From Hibiscus mutabilis (taxonomy: Eukaryota; Streptophyta; Magnoliopsida; Malvales; Malvaceae): a DNA stretch of 64,000 bases. Position numbers and translations under genes: made by a program. The notes under the pieces are model-generated. The model had not been told where the DNA came from. It saw only the letters and a program-made list of their open reading frames with translations, and did no database searches. The stretch is from assembly GCA_019671005.1 (NCBI GenBank), contig CM033732.1, positions 43,699,392-43,763,391 of the forward strand. Direction: 5' to 3'. Of this stretch, positions 1 to 11,135 are shown in pieces. Each line of letters begins with the position of its first letter. Position 1 is the first letter of the stretch.

Positions 1-1757
1 AAGATTCTATTCGATATACATTTAATTAACTACAATGTTTCTTAATTAATTGTCTAATGTTAATTAAAGAACGAAATTAATATTCAATTATAAGTGATTT
101 ATATATTAAATATATTCATTAAAATCCATGTTGAGATAACACCCCATTGTAAACAATGGAACACCATCCAAATTAGAATTTTAAATCTTATATTTAATAC
201 ATTTAATTACTACAATTATCTATCCTATTTTAATTATTGAATTCCTAATTAGAGAACCTACACTTAAAGGCTCTAAACAATTAATTAAACTAAGTGTATT
301 TAATTATCTAACATTTAATTCTATACGCCTAATTTAAAACATGCATCACACATATAAATTAATAACATTAAATTAAACTAAACAAATAAAAAAAACTAAA
401 TTGAAAACACATAAGAAAGCTCAATTATTATTACAGGACTGAACCGAAATCATTACAAAACCCTAAGCCCAAATCACAAAGCCCTAGTGACTCAAATGAA
501 AGAAAACAAACCTAAGGGATACATTTATGGGGTACAGGGGACTAAATTGGAACAATTACAAAGATTTATGGCCAAATAAAAAAACCCAAAATGACCCAAA
601 TGAAAGGATTACAAACCAAGGATTCAATTACAAAGCATGGGGGATTAAATTGAGAAAATTCGAAGCTTCAGGGTTAATTTTAAAGCAATTAGGGACCCAA
701 ATCAAAAGAATGTAAAACTTTTTGGAAAATACCAAATGGTATCCATCAAAGATGCGCAGGTCAAGAGTCTGACCCGTTGAAAACACGCGGGTCGTTCTTG
801 ACCCGCCTCCAAAACATCGCCGTATGGTTCAGGCTATAAAAGCCCCATTTCAGCCCCTAAATCATTCTTCTGCCCTCATTTTTTAGATCCTACTCCTTCT
901 CTAGCTCCTAAATTCTCCATGTTTCTCTCTCTTACCAACACAGCTTACCCAGAAATCCTCCAAAAAATAGATCAAAATCACCTATATTTGGATGAAAACT
1001 CATCGAGTTCTTCAAGAACTCAAATGAGTTCATCCTTTTCGGCCTAAGTCCGTCGCACACGCCACCACTCGATCTTGTACCACCATACTCCGGTGGCTTT
1101 CAGGTGTTTGCCAGCCAACGAGATTTGAATCCCGGCCGTTGTAGGCGACGTCAGCCGCCAAATAACGATTTTCGACCGTCGTTTGAGTTCTGGCCGTCGC
1201 GGGGCGATTCTCAGCCACCATCCACCGCCGCATTCGAAACTTTAAAAACCACAAAAAACTTTATTTTTATTTCGAATCTAAATCTAAACCTGGATTTGAC
1301 TGAATCCATCTTTCTTTCTTGGCCTATGAGCTAACTACCCATCATGGCGCTCATTTTCAACTCCATCCTCGGCTTACAACCACTTCGGCCACCACTCCTC
1401 TATTTTTTTTTTCAAATTCAAGTATATATATATTTCTGTTTCATAAAAAATGATGTATTTGCAGGAAATTAGAACGGAGAAGGGATTACCTTTCCGGTCG
1501 AGAAATTTCGGTGACGAATGCGATGATATTCGGTCCTTCAATGACGCTCCGACTTCCGTCAGCTCAGCTCCCGGCGACCGATCATCTTCTCCGATAAGCA
1601 TCAACGACGGTTCAAGTTTCCCGCGGCCATTCCCCTTTCCTGAGGTATTCTCTCTCCTATAACTATTATTATATTTATTATTAATTGTAGTTTATTAATG
1701 GATCATTATTACTGACACACTCTCTCTCATGCAGGTATTTATAGTGGTCAGACCCGC
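1..1757 (-). repeat. Element B 3' LTR, first part (before nested element A)
   Basis: This stretch matches 27674 to about 29453 closely, with scattered substitutions and small indels. It includes a GC-rich block at about 1030-1670. It stops at the CCCGC target site of element A (1753-1757) and resumes at 13622. A TATAAAAG with a CG-rich flank at 835-842 points along the plus strand, which is antisense to the element. Open frames here, for example 1104-1334, are not conserved as proteins between the two LTRs and are not called as genes. Confidence 0.85.
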
Positions 1758-3262
1758 TGTTGCGTGTAATAAGTGCTCCGCAAATGTGCAAGTGTACACG
1801 TCGCAAGTTATAGTATAAAATATATCGTCTCCACAAGGATTGGTGCCACTTCAAGAATCTAATCTCTTGTACTGTAAAAAGTAAAAGAACACAAACAGAA
1901 GATTGTAGGAGTTTAACTAACAACTAAACTAGAAAAGAATAAAGTAAAAGAAGATGTAATCAAATAAGAGAGAATAGGCCAAGTTATCGTGAGTTGAGGA
2001 GTGATAGCCAATTGGATCGTCTTGGTAAAAGAGTGTAAGGGCAACTCAGTTGCCGTGGCAACTTGCGTAGCGGGGTTGCCTTGGCAACTAATCGACAGTT
2101 GCCTGAGCAACTAGCTAGGCAACTGTTTCGGCGGCTGGGCAGCAACTTAAAGGTTCGGCAGAGCATTCTTCAATGGTTTCTTCTTATCCCTAAGTTAAAA
2201 CTCTAGCTAATTGTGCATGCCTTGATAATACATCCCTGCGTGAATCAAGGGTGAACAACAACCAATCTTGCGCTCCTCTTAGCCGTTGAAATCCTTAACT
2301 TATTCCTAAGCCGGGTTAATCTTCACTATCAATAGATTGAATAAAGACCATACTCATTCGTTTCTTGAATCTAACTCTTCCGATATTAGATAAATATATG
2401 AAGTTACAAGATCCTCTCCCAATTCATTCGCAAACAAGAATAAAAACCAAGAATGAGTAAACCTTGAATTGAAAGTGCAAACTCTTATTACCTAAACAAA
2501 ATCCAATTGTTTCTCACAACCACAAAACATAATAACCTTAGCCAAATAGATTTAGTTCATGGCTAGGTTCCAAAGAAACACAAAACAAAGAATCCCTAAC
2601 ATAAACCTAATCAAACAAGAAAGAAAAAGATGAAGAATGGTTGAAGCCTTTGTCAAAATCTCTCCCCTTTTGCTCTCTTGGAGTTGACGGCTTGGTCTCC
2701 TTTAAATAGGAGATGGCTAGGTCAAAGTCTCTCTTGAGGAAGAAGTTAAGTTGGAATTAAATACTTTTAAAAGAATACAATTCTTTATTATATTTAAATT
2801 CCTTCTAAATCTTCTCATATCTTCTTGGGATTTAATTTCTCTTTGACCTCTTCATAGAAATCAAACTCCTTTGGGATTTAACTTTGCTCCACGTCATCTT
2901 GGGCTTATCTAGTCATCAATTTCGACTACCATATCATCTTATCCCTTATCGACATTGCCCTGGCAACTAGCTCGGCATCTCTTTCATGCATTGCCCTGGA
3001 AACTGCGTTGGTATCTCCTTCATGCACTGCCCTGGCAACTGGTTCCAGCCTTGTTTATGCAAGTGATTCTGCACACACACAAAAACAACTATCGACAACA
3101 CCCATTTTCCACAAAATTAGGCAAAATATGAAATCAAGCTTGTCCACCAAGGAAACAATGCAAACATGCATGAATGGCTAATAATGCAATTAATATGAGC
3201 CTAAGTCTAGCAATAATATGAATAAAAAGGGTGAATAAAATAGTAATTTTAGACACTTAGCA
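1758..3262 (-). repeat. Element A 3' LTR
   Basis: The 1505-bp LTR matches 12119-13621. On the plus strand it starts TGTTGCGTGTAATAAG and ends ACACTTAGCA. It carries several copies of the palindrome GTTGCC-NN-GGCAAC (for example near 2048, 2073 and 2957) and a roughly 30-bp repeat around 2955-3045. Confidence 0.92.
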
Positions 3263-3277
3263 CACCCCCAAACTCGA
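3263..3277 (-). other. Polypurine tract of element A
   Basis: On the minus strand it reads GAGTTTGGGGGTG and abuts the TG of the 3' LTR, the normal position for plus-strand DNA priming. The Athila fragment at 58060-58071 has GAGTTTGGGGGCG in the same position. Confidence 0.8.
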
Positions 3278-3545
3278 ACTATTTCTTGTCTTCAAGCAAT
3301 GCAAACTAATAATTACCCGCCAAGACTTCAAATTTTACAAACTTAGCTTTGAACTTGATTTCAATTCTCAGAACCATGGCACAAAGTATGATTGGCTTTT
3401 CATTTTTCGGAAAACTTAGGAGTTTCTCAGAATCGAACTATAATGCTTGTGAGTGTGTGCGGAGTTGTGTGCAAGTTGATTTTTTGGATTCTATGCAAAC
3501 AAGAGGTTTTCAAATTACTTCCTTGGATTCTTTTAACATGTTTTA

Positions 3546-3701
3546 ACTAGAGCCGGTTTCGGGCACCTCTAGTGTTTTTTAGTTTTTCTGAAGTTAATTA
3601 ATTTATTCGACTAGAGCCGGTTTCGGGAACCTCTAATGTTTTTTAGTTTTTTTAAGTTAATTAATTTATTCGACTAGAGCCAGTTTCGGGCACCTCTAGC
3701 A
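3546..3701. repeat. Three tandem copies of a 63-64 bp hairpin-bearing repeat in the element A 3' UTR
   Basis: Copies start near 3546, 3610 and 3673. Each holds a segment beginning CTAGAG and ending with the complementary arm CTCTAG around a GCCCGAAA-type loop. Four related copies lie at 57607-57789 in the Athila fragment. About 300 bp of featureless sequence follows, up to 4006. Confidence 0.85.
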
Positions 3702-4006
3702 TTCATCCAATTTTTATTCTAATCCCCTAATTTTTTAACTATCAACCTAAGTTCGCTAGAATTCCTTAAATCAATCAAGCCACAACAATGTTTCATCAAG
3801 TTTAGCATCATAGTTAGATTCTAAGTGTTTCCACGGTTATCCTAGAATAAAAAGTTCTATCAATTAAGTACATTGGCAAAGTCATCATCGAATATTCATC
3901 AAATCTAGGTAGTTCTTGTTCCAGCTAAAGGCATGGCAAGCAATTTTTGTATCCTAAATGCAATACTTAAGATGAATGCAACTAAACATGTAACTAACTA
4001 ATAACA

Positions 4007-4048
4007 ATCCCCCCAAGCTCGAGTGAGGCATTGTCCTCAATGCATGCA
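4007..4048 (-). other. Second PPT-like module of element A
   Basis: On the minus strand the order is CATTGAGGACAATGC followed by GAGCTTGGGGGG. This is the same arrangement as the terminal PPT (GCTTGAAGACAAG then GAGTTTGGGGGTG), about 750 bp further from the LTR. A matching pair is present in the Athila fragment (about 57256-57290 and 58037-58071). Whether it primes plus-strand synthesis is unknown. Confidence 0.5.
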
Positions 4049-4101
4049 AAGGAAAGAAAAATAAAAATAACAATAAAGAAAAGTAAAATACAAACGAGGA
4101 C

Positions 4102-5600
4102 TTACTCCGAGAGTTCGTCATCGTGGATGATTAGTTTCCTTTTGGCCTGTGTCTTGATTCTTTTGCTTGAACGCGGTGGTTGCTTTCTTGTTGCCGATGG
4201 TGGAATCGATCCTCGTACGGGGGTATCCTTATCATCAATGTTATTGGACTTTTGCTTGGGCTTGGAGGATTCGATTGGTGCGGTCTTTGTTGGTGCAATG
4301 GAGGACTCGTCCGAATCTGAAAAATCAGACAATGATTCAGTACGAGTTGATTTGGGCATAAGCGCTTTACCTTTGGCTTTTACAGTGGTTGTCGGGGCAT
4401 CTTTAGCTTTGGTTGCCGCGACATCTTTAGTGTTGGTTGCCGTGGCAACTGCTTGGGCAGGTGTAGTGTAGGTTGCCGCGGCATCATCTGTTGCGGTTGC
4501 CGTGGCAACTGCTTCATTGGTTGCTGTGGCAAGAATTTCGGCAGGAAAGATGGGGAACGACACGCGGCTGTCCGGGTACTTTTCCAGGATGACTTGGGTA
4601 ATGGCATTGTTGTGATCCTTTATGTACAGCATGAACAATAGTTGCTGGTCTTCAATTTGTCTAAGGCGGTTCTCCAACGGTTGTAAGAGTGTTTCAAGTT
4701 GTCTGGGGGTTACTGTCCGAGTTGCCCGAGAATCAGTTGCTTGGGCATTAGGAGTTGCCGCGGCAATTGAAGGTGTTGGGGGTTTTACCGGTGCCTCTCC
4801 CATTAGCTTTCAATTTGTGCTCGATTCCAACCGGACTTTGGTAGGGCCTTTTCATCAGTGGACTCACTTGGGACATGCATCTCCTTGCAAAGATTGGAAA
4901 TTAAGCAGAGGAAGAAAAGAGAACCCTTATCTTTTGTGGTACATACAAAAATCTCATCACAAATAATTTTTCCAATGTTAATGATGCGATTATGCAAGAT
5001 AGAATGTAAGAGCAAAAGACGAGGTGTATAAATGGTAGTATTGTGTGTGGTGGGCAGTAGAGAAGTTTTAAGAAACTTATTCCATAATTTTGCCTCGGGT
5101 TTAAGCCAAAGGCGATTTACCGTGCCCTTGTATTTACCGTTGTTCCAATGATTTCCCGGTAGAGTGAGTTCTTAAAGCACCTTGTCGAGTTGCTTAGGCG
5201 TGAGTTGATCAACAAAGGCTTGATGCTCGTCCTTCTCAACATAGAGCCCGTAAAATGTGTTGATGCTTTCGGTGCTTATGAGTATAGCCTTGTCACGAAC
5301 AAAAACATAAGGATTATCCGGGTTAGGTGAGTGATCATAGAATTCTCTTACCCATGAGATGTTATCCAGTTCCGATTGATGGCAAAAGATTTGCCACTTT
5401 TGATGTGCAATCCTTTGGAATATGAATGGTTCAAGGCCGAAATCTTGATGAGAGTTGGAGTATTCGAAGCCTTGTTCTTCGTAAATCTTCCGGCTTTCAA
5501 ACTTGGAGTGAAATCTTTCTTGAACCACCAGTGTAGCAAACTTCTTGTATATTGGTTCTCTGGAGGAACTTGGATGAACCAAAAATTTGATTTTGGATGC
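4102..5600 (-). pseudogene. Env-position ORF of Athila-like element A (putative plant transposon-protein domain), disrupted
   Basis: This ORF lies between integrase and the 3' LTR, where Athila elements carry an extra ORF sometimes called env-like. An N-terminal segment (start at about 5600, MASKIKFL) contains FYDHSPNPDNPYVFVRDK, which I recognise from plant proteins annotated as 'putative plant transposon protein domain'. That assignment is from memory. A stop at 5172-5174 and further breaks near 5015 and 4803 split it into three readable pieces. The last piece (4803-4102) holds VATAT-rich repeats encoded by the GTTGCC-GGCAAC palindrome, then an acidic/serine stretch, and a basic tail (KRIKTQAKRK) that could be a nuclear signal. 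I see no signal peptide or clear transmembrane helix, so an envelope role is not supported. Confidence 0.65.
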
Positions 5601-5639
5601 CATGGATGATCTTGGTTTTGAGTTTGGTAGAAACAAAGA

Positions 5640-6212
5640 AAAGAAAGCAAAATAAACTAAAGAGTTGCAAGATGAAAAGTAGGAATAGGTTTCTTGGAAG
5701 TTAAGGGTGATAGGTTAAATAGAAAAGATAGGTAGTAAGTATGGTGGGTGAGATTAATTGGAAAGAAAGAAAACAAGGGTTTTGATTGGGGGAAGGGGAC
5801 GGCTAGGGGATTTAGGGAAGGGGAAGGGTTTGGCTGGCTATGTAGGGTTTATTTAGGGTAAATTGGAAGCTTAATATAAGCCTTAGATTTAGCCCATTAA
5901 TTTCCTTGTTGAAGAAGCTTCCTTCCTGAATCAAATTCCTCTTTATCTTGAACTCTTCTCTTACAATTTAAAAACAAATAAAATAAAGATTAAAATTAAA
6001 GATAAACTAATAAAAGAAAATAAACAAAGATGTGCAAAGAAATTCTTAAACCTAAAATTTAAAAACAATTAGATAAATATGAAAGAAAGATGTAGTCTTA
6101 ATCTTAAAGAAAATAAATAAATTTATCCTAAAAAGAAAAATAACCGAAATTAATAAATAAAAAATTAAATAGTTTGAAAAAATAAAAAGAAAATATCGAA
6201 AGGAGAGCATGC
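5640..6212. other. AT-rich spacer between the integrase and env-position ORFs of element A
   Basis: Most of it is A-rich low-complexity sequence (5960-6190). I see no ORF or RNA gene. Confidence 0.6.
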
Positions 6213-7498
6213 TCATTCATCTCCTAAGGTGACCACTTCTTTGTTACGTTCCACATAGGCACCGTTTTAGTGCTTCAATCTTTGTCCGTTGACTTTGAAT
6301 TCATGTTCGTCAGTGATGGACTTGATTATCACGGCACCATGGGAGAACAGTTTAACAACTTCGAATGGTCCCAACCATCTTGATTTCAGTTTTCCAAGGA
6401 AAAGTTTCAGCTGAGAATTGAATAAGAGAACTAGTTGCCCTGGCATGAATTGCCGCGGTAATAGTTTCTTGTCATGCCATTGCTTTGTTTTCTCCTTGTA
6501 GATTCATGCATTGTTATAGGCGAGTGCACGAAATTCTTCTATCTCGTTGAGGTCCAACAAACGCTTTTGCCCGACACTTTCCCAATCCATATTCACGGCC
6601 TTGATTGCCCAATATGCATTGTGTTCGATTTCCACCGGTAGATGGCATGTTTTGCCATAGACAAGTCGGAAAGGGAGACATACCTAAGAGTGTTTTGAAT
6701 GTAGTGCGATATGCCCAAAGTGCATCATCTAGTCTTTCTGACCAATCCTTTCTAGAGGGATTTACAACTTTCTTGAGTATACCTTTCAATTCTCGATTGG
6801 AAATTTCTGCTTGCCCATTGGTTTGTGGGTGATATGCCGTGGCAATTTTGTGTGACACGCCGAAGCGTTGCAACATCTTGGCAATAAGTCTGTTTTCACA
6901 GTGCTTGCCTTCATCACTGATAATTGCTCTCAGCATCCCAAACCGTGTAAATATATTTTTCTGCAAGAATCGTTGCACGGTCTTGGAATCGTTGGTGGGA
7001 ACTGCAGCTGCCTCAACCCATTTAGACACGTAGTCGACGGCAAGTAGAATGTAGAGGTTGCCGAATAAAGATGGGAAAGGTCCCATAAAATTGATCCCCC
7101 ATACATCGAATAATTCCAACTCGATGATGTTTTGGAGCGACATCTCATGTCGTCTAGAGATATTGCCCGTTCTCTAGCAACGATCATATTGCTTATAAAA
7201 CTCTTGGGCATCTTTGTACAGTGTTGGCCAATACAAACCGGATTGTAAAACTTTGGCCGCGGTACGTGTTCCTCCAAAATGTCCTCTATAGGGTGAAGAA
7301 TGGCATTGCCAGAGTACATTCTGCTGCCCCTCTTCAAGGACATATCGGCGTATAACCTGATCTGCACATTGTTTAAACAAAAGAGACTCCTCCCAAAAGT
7401 AATGCTTAGCATCATGACGGAACCACTTCTTCCCTTGGTGAGTAAGGCCATAAGGTAAATACCACAAACAAGAAAATTAACTAAATCCGCGTACCAGG
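6213..7498 (-). pseudogene. Integrase region of element A (zinc-binding, catalytic core, C-terminus), inactive
   Basis: On the minus strand the order is the H2C2 zinc-binding module (7467-7174), the rve core (7143 to about 6600) and a C-terminal domain with a GPFEVVK-type GPY/F motif, ending at a TGA at 6213-6215. Integrase would insert the cDNA into the genome. Several defects are visible. The usual CDRC of the zinc module reads YDRC (codon at 7186-7188), followed at once by a stop. The first catalytic Asp, in a WGIDFMGPF-type motif, reads Asn (7090-7092). The second Asp (ISDEGKH) and the Glu (NGQAEISNRE) are kept. Further stops and frameshifts lie near 6510. Confidence 0.85.
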
Positions 7499-7504
7499 GT
7501 ATTA

Positions 7505-7800
7505 CTGAGGCATGTGTTGCCGTGGCAACTGCTTCCATGGTTGTCGAGGCGTGCGCGTCTAGAATTACCGCGACATACGCGTCAAGGGTTACCGAGGCAT
7601 GCACATCAGTGGTTACCGAGGCATACATGTCTGGAGTTACCGAGGCGTGCACATCAGTGGTTGCCGAGGCATACGCTTATGGAGTTACCGAGGCATGCGC
7701 ATCAAGGGTTGCTGAGGCATATGCGTCTGGAGTTGCCGAGGTATGCGTGTCAAGGGTTGCCGAGGCATGCACATCTATGGTTGCCAAGGCAACTAACAGT
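7505..7800 (-). repeat. 24-bp minisatellite coding an octapeptide linker between RNase H and integrase
   Basis: About ten 24-bp units each encode an octapeptide of the form [HY]AS[AV]T[LP]DA. Adjacent units alternate, giving a hint of a 48-bp higher-order unit. The array ends in VATAT, encoded by a GTTGCCGTGGCAAC palindrome. The same octapeptide occurs in the gag-protease linker (about 10320-10440) and in the Athila fragment (55893-56050). Confidence 0.85.
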
Positions 7801-8325
7801 TGCTCATCCGAGAATGCATTGCATATATCTAAATCCGCGTCCTCCTCCCTATTGCGTTCTAAGCATGATAAGTGATCGGCCACTTGATTTTTTGTTCCTT
7901 TTCTGTCCTTAATTTCAATGCCAAACTCTTGTAAAAGCAATATCCAACGAACCAAACGAGGTTTGGCATCATTTTTAGCAAATAAATACTTAATTGTCGA
8001 ATGGTCCGTATGAACAATTACCTTTGTACCAATCAAATAGGATCGAAACTTGTCAAATGCGAAAACTATGGCTAGTAACTCTTTCTCCGTTGTTGTGTAA
8101 TTCACTTGAGCACTACTAAGAGTTTTACTAGCGTAGTATATCACATGAAAGGTCTTACCTATGCGTTGGCCTAGGACTGCTCCTACTGTGAAATCACTTG
8201 CATCACATATGAGCTCAAAAGGTAGCGTCCAATCGGGTGGAACGACAATGGGTGCCGAGGAAAGCTTTTCCTTTCAGGTTTCGAATGCTTGGGGCGCAAG
8301 AATCATCAAAATTGAAGACTTTATC
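7801..8325 (-). pseudogene. RNase H domain of element A pol
   Basis: The minus-strand frame at 8144 to about 7801 carries YYASKTLSSAQ, TTTEKELLAIVFAFDKFR and VIVHTDHSTIKYL, then KNQVADHLS. These are the hallmarks of the Ty3 RNase H that removes the RNA strand during reverse transcription. The segment 8325-8145, which should join it to RT, is out of frame, so the reading frame is broken between the two domains. The domain runs directly into the octapeptide minisatellite. Confidence 0.85.
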
Positions 8326-9515
8326 CTATTCAAGCAAATTGCACAAGGGTTTAGTAATTTTAGAAAAATTATGAATGAACCTCCTGTAAAAACCTGCATG
8401 TCCAAGAAAGCTTCGGATTCCTTTAACCGAACTTGGTGGGGGTAATCTCTCAATCACGTCCACCTTGGCTTTGTCTACTTCAATTCCCTTGGATGAAATC
8501 TTGTGGCCGAGCACTTTTCCTTCATCTACCATAAAATGGCACTTCTTTCAATTAAGGACTAAATCGGTTTCTTCACATTTTGCCAACACCTTCTCTAAAT
8601 TGCCAAGGCAACTATCGAAGTCATTACCAAAAACGGAAAAACCATCTATGAAGATCTCAAGGAAGTTTTCGACCATGTCTGAAAAGAGTACCATCATGCA
8701 TCTTTGGAAGGTTGTCGGGGCATTACACAATCCGAACGGCATCCATCGGAAAGCATAAGTACCTTATGGGCATGTGAAGGTGTCTTTTCTTAATCTTCTG
8801 GTGCTATGGAAATTTGATTGTAAACTGAATAACCATCAAGAAAACAATAAAATGGTTTACCTGCAAGACGGTCAAGCATTTGATCAATAAAGGGTAATGG
8901 GAAGTGATCTTTCCTAGTGGCTTTGTTTAGCTTTCGATAATCTATACAAACCCTCCAACCGGTCACAGTCCTAGCTAGAATGAGTTCATTGTTTTCATTA
9001 CTTACCACCGTTATACCTCCATTTTTCAGTACATATTGTACCAGACTTACCCATGTACTATCAGAGATAGGGTATATGATGCCGACGTCAAGCCACTTGA
9101 TGATTTCTTTCATTACAACCCCTTTTATGGCATGATTCAGTCTCTTCTGGGCCTCAATCGAAGGTTTGTGGCCATCTTCCAACAAAATCTTATGCATGCA
9201 CACTACTGTGCTAATTCCCTTCAAGTCGACAATTGTCCACCCTATTGCCTTATTGTGTAGCATCAACATTTTGATCAGCTTCTTTTCCTGCTCAGGCTAT
9301 AAATTAAAGGAAATAATTACAGGCAATGTATTATCGGTTCCCAAGTAAGCATATTTTAGTTGCCCTGGCAGTTGTTTCAACTCAAGAATAGGTGGTTGTT
9401 TAATAGATGGCTTTTCGAGTTTACCTTCCTTATCTGAGTAATCCAGTGGTTCAAAGTATGTACCTGGTCGATTGACTAACAAATTTGCCTCTTCTTTGTG
9501 TTCCTCATTGATCAA
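8326..9515 (-). pseudogene. Reverse transcriptase domain of element A pol, active site mutated
   Basis: Three minus-strand pieces (9515-9297, 9269-8790, 8742-8326) make up the RT. Motifs in order are CIDYRKLNKAT, DHFPLPFIDQML, FYCFLDGYSVYNQI, MPFGLCNAPTTFQRCM, the active-site box and GHKISSKGIEVD. The active-site box should read FIDD but reads FIDG (8641-8652), so one of the two metal-binding aspartates is lost. A stop near 9297 and frameshifts near 8790 and 8540 break the frame. Together with the integrase defects, the encoded pol cannot be functional. Confidence 0.88.
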
Positions 9516-9521
9516 TTCTTT

Positions 9522-11135
9522 TTACTCCTTAGGTTCCTCTTGATCGGCAATGTAGTTGCCGAGGCAACTAAATTCCTCATCGAAGTTAAACTCTACTGTG
9601 GCATGAAGAAGTTGGCATTCTTCCGGATCATCGGTATGACTTAGTGTTTGGAACACATTTAGTTTAACTTGTTGGTCATTCACCCTCATTGTGAGTTCTC
9701 CCTTTTCAACATCGATCAAGGTTCTCCCTGTCGCTAGGAAGGGTCTCCCGAGAATGATAGGTGCATGTTCATCTGCTTCACAATCCAAAACAATAAAGTC
9801 AGCGGGAAAAATAAATTTATCAACTTTTACCAGTATGTCTTCGATTTTTCCCTCTGGATGCACATAGGGTCTGTCGGCTAGCTGTAGCATAACTGTTGTA
9901 GGTCTTGCCTTCCCGATTCCTAGTTTCTGGAAAACCGATTTAGGCATCAAGTTTATGCTTGCTCCAAGGTCACATAATGCTTTCCCAACATAGTGGTTTT
10001 CGATGGAACAAGGTATTGTGAAACTTCCAGGATCCTTCAACTTGGGTGGCATGCGATTGTGCAACATGGCCATGCATCCCTCTATTGCGGCAACTGTTTC
10101 AAACTCTCCTAGCCTTGTTATCTTGGACACAGTGTCTTTAAGAAACTTGTCATAGTTTGGCATTTGTTCAATTGTTTCAACCAATGGCAAGTTGATGTGG
10201 ACTTGCTTTAGGATATCAAGAAACTTCTTGAATTGATATTCTTGCTTTTGTCGCTTCAACCTTTGTGGGAATGATGGTGGGAGTCGGACATCTTTGATCC
10301 TTTTATTGGTCTGGAACCTGATTGATGGCATTGCCGGGGCAACTGGAGTTGTTGAGGCATCGTCAACTGGGGTTGTCATGGCGTGCCTATCATTGGTTGC
10401 CGAGGCATGCTTATCGCTGGTTGTCGCGGCATTTCCTGGTTCAGCATCTGAGGCTTTGCCGCTGAGTTCATCTTGTTCTTTTCGTGGAGCTTTGTTTGAT
10501 GAGTGAGCCTGAGCCTCTTTAAGTTGTTGGCCACTTCTAATGGTGATCGTCTTACATTGCTCATGGCCAGTTCCTCTTACGACTTCAGTATCGCTAGGTA
10601 AACCTTCTTGCGGTCTAGTATTCAGGTTTTGAGCAAATTGTCCGACTTGATTTTCCAACGATTTGATTGCCACCTCTTGGTTTTGTAATCTCATCTCGGT
10701 CCTGTTAATAAAAACATCAGTTCTTTTTATGAAGTTACTATTCTCAGCCATATAAGATTCAGTCTTCAATATAAAAGCATTGAGAGAATTTTTCAAAGAA
10801 CTAGATGTTGTCGGTTGTTGTTGCGGTAACTGTTGCCGTGGCATATTCTGCTGGAATCTCAATGCTTGTGCATTCTGATTGTTCTGGTTTAGAGCATTGT
10901 TGGGATTACTCCATGAAAAATTTGGGTGCTTCTTCCAAGCTGGATTGTATGTATTGGACATCACATTGTTGTTCCGGTTGTAATTCCCCGCATAAAATCT
11001 GGATTCTGGATTCTGCATACATTCAGAAGAATCATGGTTACCACCACATAACTCACAAAAGGAATCCATTACCTTGACCTCCTGTGTGTTGTTTGGTTTC
11101 TGCATGTTCTGGACCATCTTGGTTAGAGTGGTCAA
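9522..11135 (-). pseudogene. Gag C-terminus and aspartic protease of element A (longest remaining open stretch, 537 codons)
   Basis: A zinc knuckle of the form CX2CX3HX4C is at residues 27-39 of this open stretch (CELCGGNHDSSEC). A Q/N-rich region and a coiled segment (about 115-170) follow, then a linker with the HAS-x-T octapeptide repeat (about 240-270). The retropepsin-like protease has its catalytic DLGAS at residues 389-393 (Asp codon 9969-9971) and ILGRPFLAT near residue 460. The start shown is only the first Met after an upstream break; the natural gag begins near 12000. The stretch reads without a stop to about 9522, where the frame ends before RT. Confidence 0.85.

Noticed and set aside
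1104..1334. ORF in the GC-rich part of the element B LTR, with a counterpart at 28791-29021
   Set aside because: It lies antisense in an LTR, and the two copies do not keep the protein sequence beyond what DNA similarity gives.
4102..4803. Envelope glycoprotein in element A
   Set aside because: The ORF is in the env position, but I see no signal peptide, cleavage site or membrane anchor, so only a position-based name is used.
7505..7800. CRISPR-like array of regularly spaced repeats
   Set aside because: The 24-bp units are contiguous, in frame and coding, without unique spacers. This is a plant genome minisatellite.
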